Assembly: GCA_000817085.1 (NCBI GenBank)
Contig: JUEM01000006.1
Coordinates: 1 to 64,000 of the forward strand
Direction of reading: 5' to 3'
Origin: a marine actinobacterium MedAcidi-G1
GTDB taxonomy: Bacteria > Actinomycetota > Acidimicrobiia > Acidimicrobiales > MedAcidi-G1
DNA: 64,000 nucleotides
Under the pieces are notes generated by a model. That model was not told the DNA's origin. It saw only the letters and a program-made list of their open reading frames with translations, and did not search any database. This document shows positions 55,020-63,498 of this stretch, one piece after another (the stretch's first letter is position 1; each line of letters opens with the position of its first letter). The translations under genes were made by a program, and so were the position numbers.

Positions 55020-55799
55020 ATGTCGTTCAATAGTCAGCGTATTCGGAGAATGCGCCGCTTAGCAAGAGATACTCAAGTCCGAGAGCTGGAAAGACTTTTT
55101 GTAGTCGAAGGTCCACGACTTGTTGAAGAAGCGATAAAAGCAAACCTCAAAATTGACGAGGTTATTTTGCCTGAAGATGAAGTAGACCATGATCTGGTCA
55201 CGGTTCTAAGCCAGGAAAAAATTCAGTTCCATTTGGTTGCCCGAAAAATCTTTGATGGTTTAACAACTTTGCGGAATCCTCAGGCTGCTATAGCATCTGT
55301 TCATCAACATGGGCTTGAGTTGGGTGATCTAGTTCAAAAAAAAGGCTTACTACTTGTCTTGTCGGGCGTTTCTGATCCTGGCAACTGTGGCAATTTGATT
55401 AGGACAGCGGAAGCATTTGGTGCCTCAGGAATTCTCTTTCATGGAGGTGTAGATCCCTACAACCCAAAGGTAGTCAGGTCATCTGCAGGTTCATTTTTTA
55501 GAATGAGATTTGCAGCTCTTAAAGAAGAACTTTCTCATAAAAAATTATTCGAAGAACTGAAAAAGTCTGATTATAGATCTGTAGCTACTGCACCATCTGG
55601 AGGAATAGCCCCTGAAGATGTTGCCGGTGATAGTCCAATAGCGGTGATTCTAGGAAACGAACCCAGGGGTTTACCAAAGGAAATAGAAGCTCTATGTGAC
55701 GACATTGTTACAGTACCGATCGAAGACACGGTTGAGTCTCTGAATGTAGCCACTGCAGGAGCCGTTATTCTCTATGGAATTAAAAGATCTCTTATTTAG
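55020..55799 (+). CDS. TrmH/SpoU family rRNA 2'-O-methyltransferase
   Basis: A SPOUT methyltransferase of 259 residues. An N-terminal L30e-like RNA-binding domain (LERLFVVEGPRLVEEAIKANL) is followed by the knotted SAM-binding domain. It has SGVSDPGNCGNLIRTAEAFGASG, ILGNEPRGLPKEI and VPIEDTVESLNVATAGAVILY. The family includes RlmB and TsnR; the exact nucleotide cannot be told. It lies between rplT and pheS, as in other actinobacteria. The 88-base gap to pheS shows no terminator; TAACCT (55841-55846) could be a -10. Confidence 0.9.
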   Translation: MSFNSQRIRRMRRLARDTQVRELERLFVVEGPRLVEEAIKANLKIDEVILPEDEVDHDLVTVLSQEKIQFHLVARKIFDGLTTLRNPQAAIASVHQHGLELGDLVQKKGLLLVLSGVSDPGNCGNLIRTAEAFGASGILFHGGVDPYNPKVVRSSAGSFFRMRFAALKEELSHKKLFEELKKSDYRSVATAPSGGIAPEDVAGDSPIAVILGNEPRGLPKEIEALCDDIVTVPIEDTVESLNVATAGAVILYGIKRSLI

Positions 55800-55887
55800 T
55801 GTTTAAGTAAAATAACCCTTATAAGCCTATTTATATGGCGTAACCTTCGGTAAACGAATTTGAAAAGATTACAACTGGTATTTAGAA

Positions 55888-56886
55888 ATGAATCAAGATT
55901 ATGACCTCCATTTAGAAGAGGCAAAAGGAAAGATAGAAGGGTCTTTTGATCTGGAAGCCTTGAAAAAGGTGGAAGTTGAACTTTTGGGTAAAAAGTCAGT
56001 GACTACCCAGGCAAAACGCTCTTTGGGTGGTCTGGAGCCAGAAGAACGTCGAGAACTGGGACTCATCCTTAATGAGACACGTGCGAAACTCGAAGAGATG
56101 CTTAAAACGACGAGAATGAAGCTCGAGTCAGAGGTTAAGGGTGAGCAGTTAGAAAATGAACGACTGGATCTGACTGAGTTTGACAGCGGTCACCGTCTTG
56201 GTCACCGACATGTGGTTACACAAACATGGGAAAGATTAGAAGATCTTTTTATCGGGATGGGGTATACGGTTTCGGAAGGACCAGAGATAGAAGACGAATG
56301 GCATAATTTCGGTGCCTTGAATTTCCCGCTTGGACACCCTGCACGTGATATGTACGACACTCTTTATGTCGAGTATGGAGATCCCATGAGCACTCTTTTA
56401 AGAACCCATACGTCACCAGTGCAGATCAGGGTAATGGAAGAAGAAGAACCACCAATTTATTCAATTATGCCAGGAAGAGTTTTTAGAAGCGATACAGCAG
56501 ATGCAACTCATATGCCTGTTTTCCATCAAATTGAGGCACTGGTAGTGGATAGAGATATCACTTTCGGGGATTTAGCGGGGACCATCGAGGTTTTCACTAG
56601 CGCGTATTTTGGAAAAGATTTTGAATCCAGGCTTCGGCCATCTTATTTTCCTTTCACTGAACCTTCTGCAGAATTTGATATACGTCACCCAGGGGGTAAA
56701 TGGTTGGAATTGGGTGGTTGCGGGATGGTTCACCCAGAGGTCTTAAAAGCTGGAGGTTTAGATCCTGAAGAGTGGCAAGGTTTTGCATTTGGGTTTGGTC
56801 TCGATCGATTGGCTCTTATGCGCCATGAAATTGACGATCTGCGTGAGTTATTTCGGAACGATTATCGATTCTTGGCGCAATTCTGA
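55888..56886 (+). CDS. pheS: Phenylalanine-tRNA ligase alpha subunit
   Basis: Catalytic subunit of the (alpha-beta)2 enzyme, 332 residues. An N-terminal coiled-coil (about 1-85) binds tRNA. The core has HRHVVTQTWERLEDLFIGMGY, LRTHTSPVQIR, FRSDTADATHMPVFHQIE and the motif 3 GFAFGFGLDRLALM. pheT follows after 46 bases. Confidence 0.97.
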   Translation: MNQDYDLHLEEAKGKIEGSFDLEALKKVEVELLGKKSVTTQAKRSLGGLEPEERRELGLILNETRAKLEEMLKTTRMKLESEVKGEQLENERLDLTEFDSGHRLGHRHVVTQTWERLEDLFIGMGYTVSEGPEIEDEWHNFGALNFPLGHPARDMYDTLYVEYGDPMSTLLRTHTSPVQIRVMEEEEPPIYSIMPGRVFRSDTADATHMPVFHQIEALVVDRDITFGDLAGTIEVFTSAYFGKDFESRLRPSYFPFTEPSAEFDIRHPGGKWLELGGCGMVHPEVLKAGGLDPEEWQGFAFGFGLDRLALMRHEIDDLRELFRNDYRFLAQF

Positions 56887-56932
56887 TGCGAAATCTAAAG
56901 GCTTGCTTGAATACTGAAAGTGCTTTGGGATT

Positions 56933-59284
56933 ATGAAAGTTCTACTCTCTTGGTTGAAAGAGTTTGCTCCTATTGACGGAGAACCAGATTTAATAGGTGA
57001 GCAGTTAAGTGAATTAGGTTTGGCCGTTGAGAATATGGTTAGAACCGGAGAACATCTTGAGGGTGTTGTCGTGGCGAAGATTTTAGATTTAAGACCTCAT
57101 CCTGATGCAGATCGTATCCAAATAGTGGAAGTTGATAGTGGCGACGGTCAGCCGTTGCAGATTTGCTGTGGGGCATTCAATATGTCTCCCGGTGATTTTG
57201 TTCCACTTGCGACCATCGGGACAATAATGCCTAACGGAATGGAAATAAGCCGCCGAAAATTACGTGGCGAATGGTCAAATGGGATGCTTTGCTCGGGCGC
57301 GGAAATAGATCTAGGTGATGATCATGATGGAATTCTAATTTTAGGAAGTGAGAGTGAACAGGGGACCCCGTTAGCTGATTCATTGGGAATTGAATCAGAT
57401 GTTCTTTACGACCTTGAAGTTAATCCTAACCGGCCAGATGCTATGGCCGTAGCTGGGGTAGCGCGTGATCTGGCTGCGTACCAAAAAGTACCTTTCAAAA
57501 TCCCTGTTCCAAAAGTTTCTGAAAAAGGAAAAGACGTCTCTGAAATATTGAAAGCTGAGATTATTTCTCCAGATCTTTGTGGCCGCTTCGCAGTGAGGGT
57601 AATTGACGGAATTTCAATTCAAGATTCTCCTCAATGGTTGAAAAATAGAATAACCGCTTTAGGCATGAGGCCAGTCAACAATGTTGTAGATGTGTCTAAT
57701 TATGTGATGCTGGAACTGGGTCAGCCGAGTCACACTTTTGATTTGGGTTGTGTAACAGGTTCAGAATTTAAAGTCAGGTGGGCTGCAGATGGAGAGGAAA
57801 TAGTAACTCTTGATGGAGTGGCAAGGAGTTTGACAGAACAAGATGGTGTTGTGGCTGATGGTTCAGATTTGCCGATTGGGATTGCCGGTGTGATGGGAGG
57901 CGTCTCAACAGAGATAAGTGAAAGCACTTCAACTGTTGCTTTGGAAATGGCTTGGTGGAATCCTGCAGCAATAGCAAAGACTTCTAGAAGGCTTGGTTTG
58001 AGAAGCGAGGCTTCAGCTCGTTTTGAAAGAGGAACTGATCCGGAAATAATCGACATGGCTATGCAAAGATTTTGTGAATTATTAGGACCTGAAGCTTTTT
58101 TATCCCCAGGCATAATTGACACGAAAGGGCACCTGCCCGCAGGAGATAAAATTAAAGTTCGTGTCTCTAGGGTTAACGGTATTCTCGGAACAGACCTTGA
58201 CCAAAAAGATATTCTTAGGATACTTGACCCCATAGGTTTCAAAGGTGAATCTGTCGATCAGGATATTGATGTGAAGGTCCCAAGTTTTCGCCCTGATACT
58301 TCCTCAGAGATCGATGTGATCGAAGAGATTGCAAGAATTTATGGTTACGAAAGAATTGTGAAAACAGTTCCAAAGTCTAAAACATTCGGTTCTCTCACAC
58401 TGAAACAGAGTGACTGTCGTTTGATTAGAACAACGATGGTGGGTTTAGGTTTAGACGAAGCGATGCCGATACCTTTTCTAGCTCCAGGAGAACTAGAAAA
58501 TGCAGGACTTGAATCCGACGGAATAAAAGTAGCGAATCCTCTAGTAGCGGAGGAGTCGATAATGCGCTCTTCTTTGCGACCTGGCTTACTGAAAACTTTG
58601 GCTTACAATGAGTCACATAGGCTTACTGGACTAAGACTTTTTGAACTTGGCCATGTGTATAGGCAACCTGACAAATTTCAAGCATTGCCAGATGAGAGGG
58701 AGCAACTTGTTTCTATTCTTGCTGGGAGTGAAGCTGGGGAAATTGTTAAGATCTGGTCGGCCTTGGCTGATGCATTGGGCTTTGATGATTACGAACTACT
58801 CACTGACTCGCCACCAGGATTTCACGCTACTAGAACATCAAGAATTGAGGTTCAAGGTGTAACAGTTGGTTTCTTGGGGGAAATTGACCCATCGGTTCTT
58901 TCTTTGTTTGAGGTGAATGAGAGAGTTGCATGTCTTGAAGTTGATATTGATGACCTTTTGTCAATACCTCATGGTCACCGTTCGTATGCACCGTTTAGTC
59001 GTTATCCATCATCAGATATAGATTTAGCATTCGAAGTTGACGAAGGTGTCTCATCTAACGAAGTGAAAAAATGCTTACAAGAACAAGCTGGACCGCTGCT
59101 AGTTGGTATTCACCTTTTTGATATTTTTAGAGGGGAACCTGTTGCAGAAGGTCGAAGAAGTCTTGCATTCAAGTTGAGGCTTCAAGCTGATGACAGAACG
59201 CTTACAAACGTGGAGGTGGCGGAAGTGCACGGAGAGTGCATTAAATCTGTAGAGAAAAAGTTTTCCGCAAAACTCCGAAGTTGA
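56933..59284 (+). CDS. pheT: Phenylalanine-tRNA ligase beta subunit
   Basis: Large subunit of 783 residues. It has the N-terminal tRNA-binding OB domain (VVVAKILDLRPHPDADRIQIVEV, NGMEISRRKLRGEWSNGML), the B3/B4 editing domain (VNNVVDVSNYVMLELGQPSHTFD) and B5 (VPSFRPDTSSEIDVIEEIARIYGY). The catalytic-like core follows, and the C-terminal anticodon-binding FDX-ACB ends FKLRLQADDRTLTNVEV. All domains are present. Confidence 0.97.
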   Translation: MKVLLSWLKEFAPIDGEPDLIGEQLSELGLAVENMVRTGEHLEGVVVAKILDLRPHPDADRIQIVEVDSGDGQPLQICCGAFNMSPGDFVPLATIGTIMPNGMEISRRKLRGEWSNGMLCSGAEIDLGDDHDGILILGSESEQGTPLADSLGIESDVLYDLEVNPNRPDAMAVAGVARDLAAYQKVPFKIPVPKVSEKGKDVSEILKAEIISPDLCGRFAVRVIDGISIQDSPQWLKNRITALGMRPVNNVVDVSNYVMLELGQPSHTFDLGCVTGSEFKVRWAADGEEIVTLDGVARSLTEQDGVVADGSDLPIGIAGVMGGVSTEISESTSTVALEMAWWNPAAIAKTSRRLGLRSEASARFERGTDPEIIDMAMQRFCELLGPEAFLSPGIIDTKGHLPAGDKIKVRVSRVNGILGTDLDQKDILRILDPIGFKGESVDQDIDVKVPSFRPDTSSEIDVIEEIARIYGYERIVKTVPKSKTFGSLTLKQSDCRLIRTTMVGLGLDEAMPIPFLAPGELENAGLESDGIKVANPLVAEESIMRSSLRPGLLKTLAYNESHRLTGLRLFELGHVYRQPDKFQALPDEREQLVSILAGSEAGEIVKIWSALADALGFDDYELLTDSPPGFHATRTSRIEVQGVTVGFLGEIDPSVLSLFEVNERVACLEVDIDDLLSIPHGHRSYAPFSRYPSSDIDLAFEVDEGVSSNEVKKCLQEQAGPLLVGIHLFDIFRGEPVAEGRRSLAFKLRLQADDRTLTNVEVAEVHGECIKSVEKKFSAKLRS

Positions 59285-59323
59285 ACTGATTCTAGAAATA
59301 GAAAAAATTGAAAGGATCTATTA

Positions 59324-60304
59324 ATGAAAGCATGGCAAATACATGAGTTGGGAGAGCCAAAAGAATCTTTAAAGGTTCATGAGATGGACACCCCAGAGCC
59401 TATGACTGGCCAACTATTGATAGAAGTAGACGCTGTCGGTTTGGCTTTTCCCGACGTGCTTCAATGTCGAGGGGAGTATCAAGTTAAGCCACCTTTGCCG
59501 TTTACGCCTGGGGGTGAAACAGCGGGGCGGGTAATAGCTGTAGGTGAAGGAGTAGAAGATTTCAGCGTGGGTCAGAAAGTTATTTCATTAGGAGGGGGTT
59601 TATCTGAGCAAGCTTTAGTGCATGCGCAAATGTCTTTTGGTATACCTGATTCGATGGATCAAGTTAAAGCTGCTGCTTTACCAATGAATTATGGAACAAC
59701 TTGGTTCGCTTTGCACGACCGTGCCTTGATAAAGAGTGGAGAATCTTTGTTGGTGACCGGTGCGTCAGGTGGAACTGGTTCTGCAGCAATACAGTTGGGA
59801 TTGGCAGCCGGAGCAAGAGTCATTGCGGTGGCAGGCGGTAAAGAGAAAGTTGAAGCTTGCAGGGCACTCGGTGCGGATGTAGTAATTGACCACAGGGAAG
59901 AAGAAGATCTTGTCGAGAGAGTCAGAGAAGTTACGAATAATGAAGGTGTAGATGTCGCATATGATCCAGTTGGTGGAGAAATATTCCAAAAAGTAAGAAG
60001 ATGCATGGCATGGAATGGCCGTTTGCTAGTCATTGGGTTTGTAGCCGGAATACCGGAAATAGCTACGAATCATGTACTGCTAAAAAATTATTCAGTGGTT
60101 GGAGTTCATTGGGGAGCCTCTTTAGGAAGAGATCCGAGTTCTTTTAAACAGCAGATGTCTTCGGTCGTCGAGTTGAGCGGAAGCGGAGAAGTGGATCCTT
60201 TATTACATCCAATCTATGGATTCGAATCCGCAAATCAAGCCCTACAAGACATAGCGGACCGCAAAGTTGTAGGAAAAGTTGTGATAGATCTAAATAAAAC
60301 TTAG
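59324..60304 (+). CDS. NADPH:quinone oxidoreductase family protein (zinc-free MDR)
   Basis: A medium-chain dehydrogenase/reductase of 326 residues. FTPGGETAGRVIAVGEGV is the GroES-like part. The coenzyme-binding loop is LVTGASGGTGSAAIQL. YDPVGGEIFQKVRRCMAWNGRLLVIGF and KVVGKVVIDL end the fold. No zinc-ligand cysteines are seen, so a quinone or enoyl reductase type is likely; the substrate is unknown. GAAAGGA lies before the ATG. It is not obviously linked to pheT or to the arg genes. Confidence 0.85.
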   Translation: MKAWQIHELGEPKESLKVHEMDTPEPMTGQLLIEVDAVGLAFPDVLQCRGEYQVKPPLPFTPGGETAGRVIAVGEGVEDFSVGQKVISLGGGLSEQALVHAQMSFGIPDSMDQVKAAALPMNYGTTWFALHDRALIKSGESLLVTGASGGTGSAAIQLGLAAGARVIAVAGGKEKVEACRALGADVVIDHREEEDLVERVREVTNNEGVDVAYDPVGGEIFQKVRRCMAWNGRLLVIGFVAGIPEIATNHVLLKNYSVVGVHWGASLGRDPSSFKQQMSSVVELSGSGEVDPLLHPIYGFESANQALQDIADRKVVGKVVIDLNKT

Positions 60305-60309
60305 AAATA

Positions 60310-60347
60310 TTGAATTTTTATACATAAAACTGTATGATGATACTATG
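60310..60347 (+). promoter_or_regulatory. Promoter of the arg operon, leaderless
   Basis: TTGAAT (60310-60315), a 17-base spacer and TATGAT (60333-60338) form a near-consensus sigma-70-type promoter. The argC ATG starts six bases after the -10, so the transcript should begin at or beside the start codon. I see no clear ARG-box repeat. Confidence 0.6.
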
Positions 60348-61391
60348 TTTTCAGTAGGAATTATTGGGGCTTCAGGTTACACCGGTGCCGAATTACTAAG
60401 AATTTGCTCACAGCACCCGAACTTTGAAGTTAAAACAGCTGTTGCCTCGACGCATGCTGGAACAGCTATCTCCGATGTTCATTCGCATCTTTCACTCGAA
60501 TTTCCGGAAATGCTGTTTGAAGGTAAAGACTCAGCGCCATTGAATGAATGTGAAGTCATTTTCACAGGGTTGCCTCACGGAGCATCACAAAAAGTAATTC
60601 CAGAATTTCTAGAGTCCTCAAAACTAATTGTTGACTTGGGGGCTGACTTTCGCCTCAAAAACACTGAAATATATCGGCAATGGTATGAAGAAGATCACAC
60701 AGCTCCTCAACTTCTTAATTCTGCGTCTTATGGTTTGCCTGAACTTTTTAGAGATGGACTCGAAAATGCTTCTCTAGTAGCCGCTCCCGGTTGTTATCCA
60801 ACCGCTTCATCTCTGGCCTTGGCTCCTTTTATGAGGGCAGGAGTGATTGAATCTGACGGAATCATAATTGATGCAGCGAGTGGTGCCTCGGGAGCGGGAA
60901 AAACCCCCCAACCTAACAGTTTATTTTGTGCTGTTGATGAGAATTTTGCTGCTTATGGTTTACTTTCGCACCGGCATACTCCTGAAATTGAACAAGCGCT
61001 TAGCACTGGAGCAGATGGAAATTCGATAGGTAATGCATCAGTGCTGTTCACGCCACATTTAGCTCCGATGAATAGAGGGATTCTTGCCACTTGCTATGGC
61101 AGAGTCAAAGGTGAACTCAATACGGATGATGCTCTCCAAATTTTGACTGAAACATACTCTGACATGCCTTTTATTGTTGTTAATGATAAATCTCCAAACA
61201 CAAAATCGACTTTTGGATCAAATGCTGCTCACTTGACTGCAAGAGTCGATCCAAGAACAGGTTTACTTGTTGTATTTTGTGCAATAGACAATTTGGGTAA
61301 AGGTGCTTCGGGTCAGGCAGTTCAGTGTGCAAATATAGTACTAGGACTTGACGAGTGTGATGGTCTGAGCAAAATCGGAATAAGCCCATGA
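60345..61391 (+). CDS. argC: N-acetyl-gamma-glutamyl-phosphate reductase
   Basis: Third step of arginine synthesis, reducing the acyl phosphate with NADPH. GIIGASGYTGAELLRI binds NADP. The nucleophile is C150 in AAPGCYPTASSLAL, and HRHTPEIEQAL and the HLAPMNRGILATCYGR block are conserved. It has 348 residues. It overlaps argJ by four bases and heads argC-argJ-argB-argD. Confidence 0.97.
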   Translation: MFSVGIIGASGYTGAELLRICSQHPNFEVKTAVASTHAGTAISDVHSHLSLEFPEMLFEGKDSAPLNECEVIFTGLPHGASQKVIPEFLESSKLIVDLGADFRLKNTEIYRQWYEEDHTAPQLLNSASYGLPELFRDGLENASLVAAPGCYPTASSLALAPFMRAGVIESDGIIIDAASGASGAGKTPQPNSLFCAVDENFAAYGLLSHRHTPEIEQALSTGADGNSIGNASVLFTPHLAPMNRGILATCYGRVKGELNTDDALQILTETYSDMPFIVVNDKSPNTKSTFGSNAAHLTARVDPRTGLLVVFCAIDNLGKGASGQAVQCANIVLGLDECDGLSKIGISP

Positions 61392-62551
61392 CGGTTACTA
61401 ACGTAGAAGGCTTTTCGGCAAGCGGCGTGGCCAGTGGAATTAAAAGCAATAAAGAACTGGACCTAGCACTGGTTGCAACTGAAGATAGAAAACCGGTTTC
61501 AGCAGCGGGTGTTTTTACGTCAAATAAGATGACAGCGGCACCGGTTTTGGTAACCATTAAACATTTGCAAGCAACTGGCGGTTTTGCTTCTGCCGTGGTT
61601 CTCAATAGCGGAAATGCAAATGCAGCTACAGGGACCCAAGGTTTAATAGATGCTGAACGGATGTGCCAGTTGACAGCGCAAGATCTCGGATGCGAATCGA
61701 GTGAAGTTCTAGTTTGCTCAACAGGGTGGATCGGTTATCCCCTTCCGATGGAAGCGGTTACTTACGGAATTAAAAATGCAATTGATTCCCTTGGTAGTGA
61801 GCAAGGAACGACAGCAGCAAAAGCAATCATGACTACTGACACAGTTCCTAAAAATACTTTTGTTGAAGCGAAAGGTTTTTCGGTTGGAGGTATATCTAAA
61901 GGGGCGGCGATGCTTCAGCCCAATATGGCGACAATGCTTTCAGTGCTTACCACAGATGCTGTTGTGCATCCGAAGGAAGCTACAAGACTCTTGCAGCAAG
62001 CAGTCTCAGTTTCATTTAATTGCCTAACAGTAGACGGAGCAGAATCGACTAATGACACGGTTATTCTTTTAGCAAATGGAAAGTCAGGAGTAGAAGACTC
62101 GACTCTCCTCGGAGAGTCTCTGATTGAAGCGTGTAAAGATTTGGCTGTGCAAATGGCCGATGATGCTGAGGGCTCAACAAAAACGGTCTTTCTTTGTGTG
62201 ACTGGAGCCAAAAATGATACTGAGGCGGAATTGGCTGCTAGGAGTACAGCCAATAGTCAGTTGATTAAATGTTCATGGTATGGAGAAGATCCTTACTGGG
62301 GCAGAATAGCAGCCCAAATAGGTGCATCTGGAATTCAATTTGATCCTGAGACAATCTCAGTTTCTTATGGGGGTCAAACCGTTTACGCTCAAGGAAAAAT
62401 CCAAAAAGTAGATTCTGATGCTCTTGAGAAACACATGTCTCAAAGGCGTTTAGAGTTGCATGTTGACCTGGGACAAGGCGAGGGTGAATCGGATGTAGTA
62501 ACAACAGATTTAACTCACGCATATATCGATGAAAATATGAGGACTTCGTGA
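61388..62551 (+). CDS. argJ: Glutamate N-acetyltransferase / amino-acid acetyltransferase (ArgJ)
   Basis: Recycles the acetyl group from N-acetylornithine to glutamate; some members also use acetyl-CoA. It is made as a precursor that cuts itself before Thr182 in PNMATMLSVL. VVLNSGNANAATG, VLVCSTGWIGYPLP and GRIAAQIGASG are conserved. It has 387 residues. Its presence means arginine synthesis is of the cyclic type. It overlaps argB by four bases. Confidence 0.96.
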   Translation: MTVTNVEGFSASGVASGIKSNKELDLALVATEDRKPVSAAGVFTSNKMTAAPVLVTIKHLQATGGFASAVVLNSGNANAATGTQGLIDAERMCQLTAQDLGCESSEVLVCSTGWIGYPLPMEAVTYGIKNAIDSLGSEQGTTAAKAIMTTDTVPKNTFVEAKGFSVGGISKGAAMLQPNMATMLSVLTTDAVVHPKEATRLLQQAVSVSFNCLTVDGAESTNDTVILLANGKSGVEDSTLLGESLIEACKDLAVQMADDAEGSTKTVFLCVTGAKNDTEAELAARSTANSQLIKCSWYGEDPYWGRIAAQIGASGIQFDPETISVSYGGQTVYAQGKIQKVDSDALEKHMSQRRLELHVDLGQGEGESDVVTTDLTHAYIDENMRTS

Positions 62552-63498
62552 TGGAAGATAAAAATTTTGACCTTAAAGAAGAGCCGGTGTTTTCACCTGA
62601 GAGAAGGGCAGGAGTTTTGGTAGAAACTCTTCCCTACATAACCAGATTCGCTGGGAGGGTTGTAGTCGTAAAATTTGGTGGAAATGCTATGGAAAGTGAT
62701 GAGCTAGCCGACCAATTCGCTCAAGACATTGTTTTAATGCACTCAGTAGGTATCAAACCTGTAGTCGTTCACGGAGGTGGACCTCAAATCGGTGACCTGT
62801 TAGAGAGGTTAGGTTTGAGCACAGAATTCAAAGATGGCCAGCGGGTAACTGATAAAGAAACTTTAGAAATAGCCCAAATGGTTCTTGTTGGAAAAGTTAA
62901 TACAGACATCGTGTCGAATATCAATGTTCATTCTCCAGTAGCTGTAGGGCTATCAGGTGGAGATTCAAATTTGATTGAAGCAACCCAAAGAGACTCGTCG
63001 CTTGGTTACGTAGGAGATGTCGTAAAAATAAATCCGTCGATATTGGAATGTCTTATGGGAGAAAACCTCATTCCCGTGATATCTACCATAGGAACAGATT
63101 CAAAAGGACAGGCTTACAACATAAATTCAGACGCTGTGGCATCTGCTTTAGCTGGTTCTCTTAAAGCTGAAAGGTTGCTCTATCTTACTGATGTAGAGGG
63201 GCTTTTAGAAGATGTATCGGACCCAGCAAGTAAGATCTCAAAGATTGGCATCTCAAGCTTGAGTGATTTGATTAACGAAGGAACTGTTAAGTCTGGAATG
63301 ATTCCTAAAGCACAAGCATGCATTGACGCAATTAAAAAGGGTGTGGCTTCGGCCCATATGGTTGATGGTCGGATCCCCCACGTTTTACTTCTTGAACTGT
63401 TTACAGATGCTGGAATAGGAACGATGGTTCTCCCAGAAAACGTATTGGGCTTATCTAAGTCTGAAAATCAGGATGGGGTCAGCAATGAGCTGGTCTGA
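62548..63498 (+). CDS. argB: Acetylglutamate kinase
   Basis: Phosphorylates N-acetylglutamate. VVVKFGGNAMES and VVVHGGGPQIGDLLERLG hold the phosphate-binding glycines and lysine. Later blocks are NINSDAVASALAGSLKAERLLYLTDVEG and SGMIPKAQACIDAI. It has 316 residues with an N-terminal helix of the kind that makes hexameric, arginine-inhibited enzymes. It overlaps argD by 14 bases. Confidence 0.97.
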   Translation: MMEDKNFDLKEEPVFSPERRAGVLVETLPYITRFAGRVVVVKFGGNAMESDELADQFAQDIVLMHSVGIKPVVVHGGGPQIGDLLERLGLSTEFKDGQRVTDKETLEIAQMVLVGKVNTDIVSNINVHSPVAVGLSGGDSNLIEATQRDSSLGYVGDVVKINPSILECLMGENLIPVISTIGTDSKGQAYNINSDAVASALAGSLKAERLLYLTDVEGLLEDVSDPASKISKIGISSLSDLINEGTVKSGMIPKAQACIDAIKKGVASAHMVDGRIPHVLLLELFTDAGIGTMVLPENVLGLSKSENQDGVSNELV

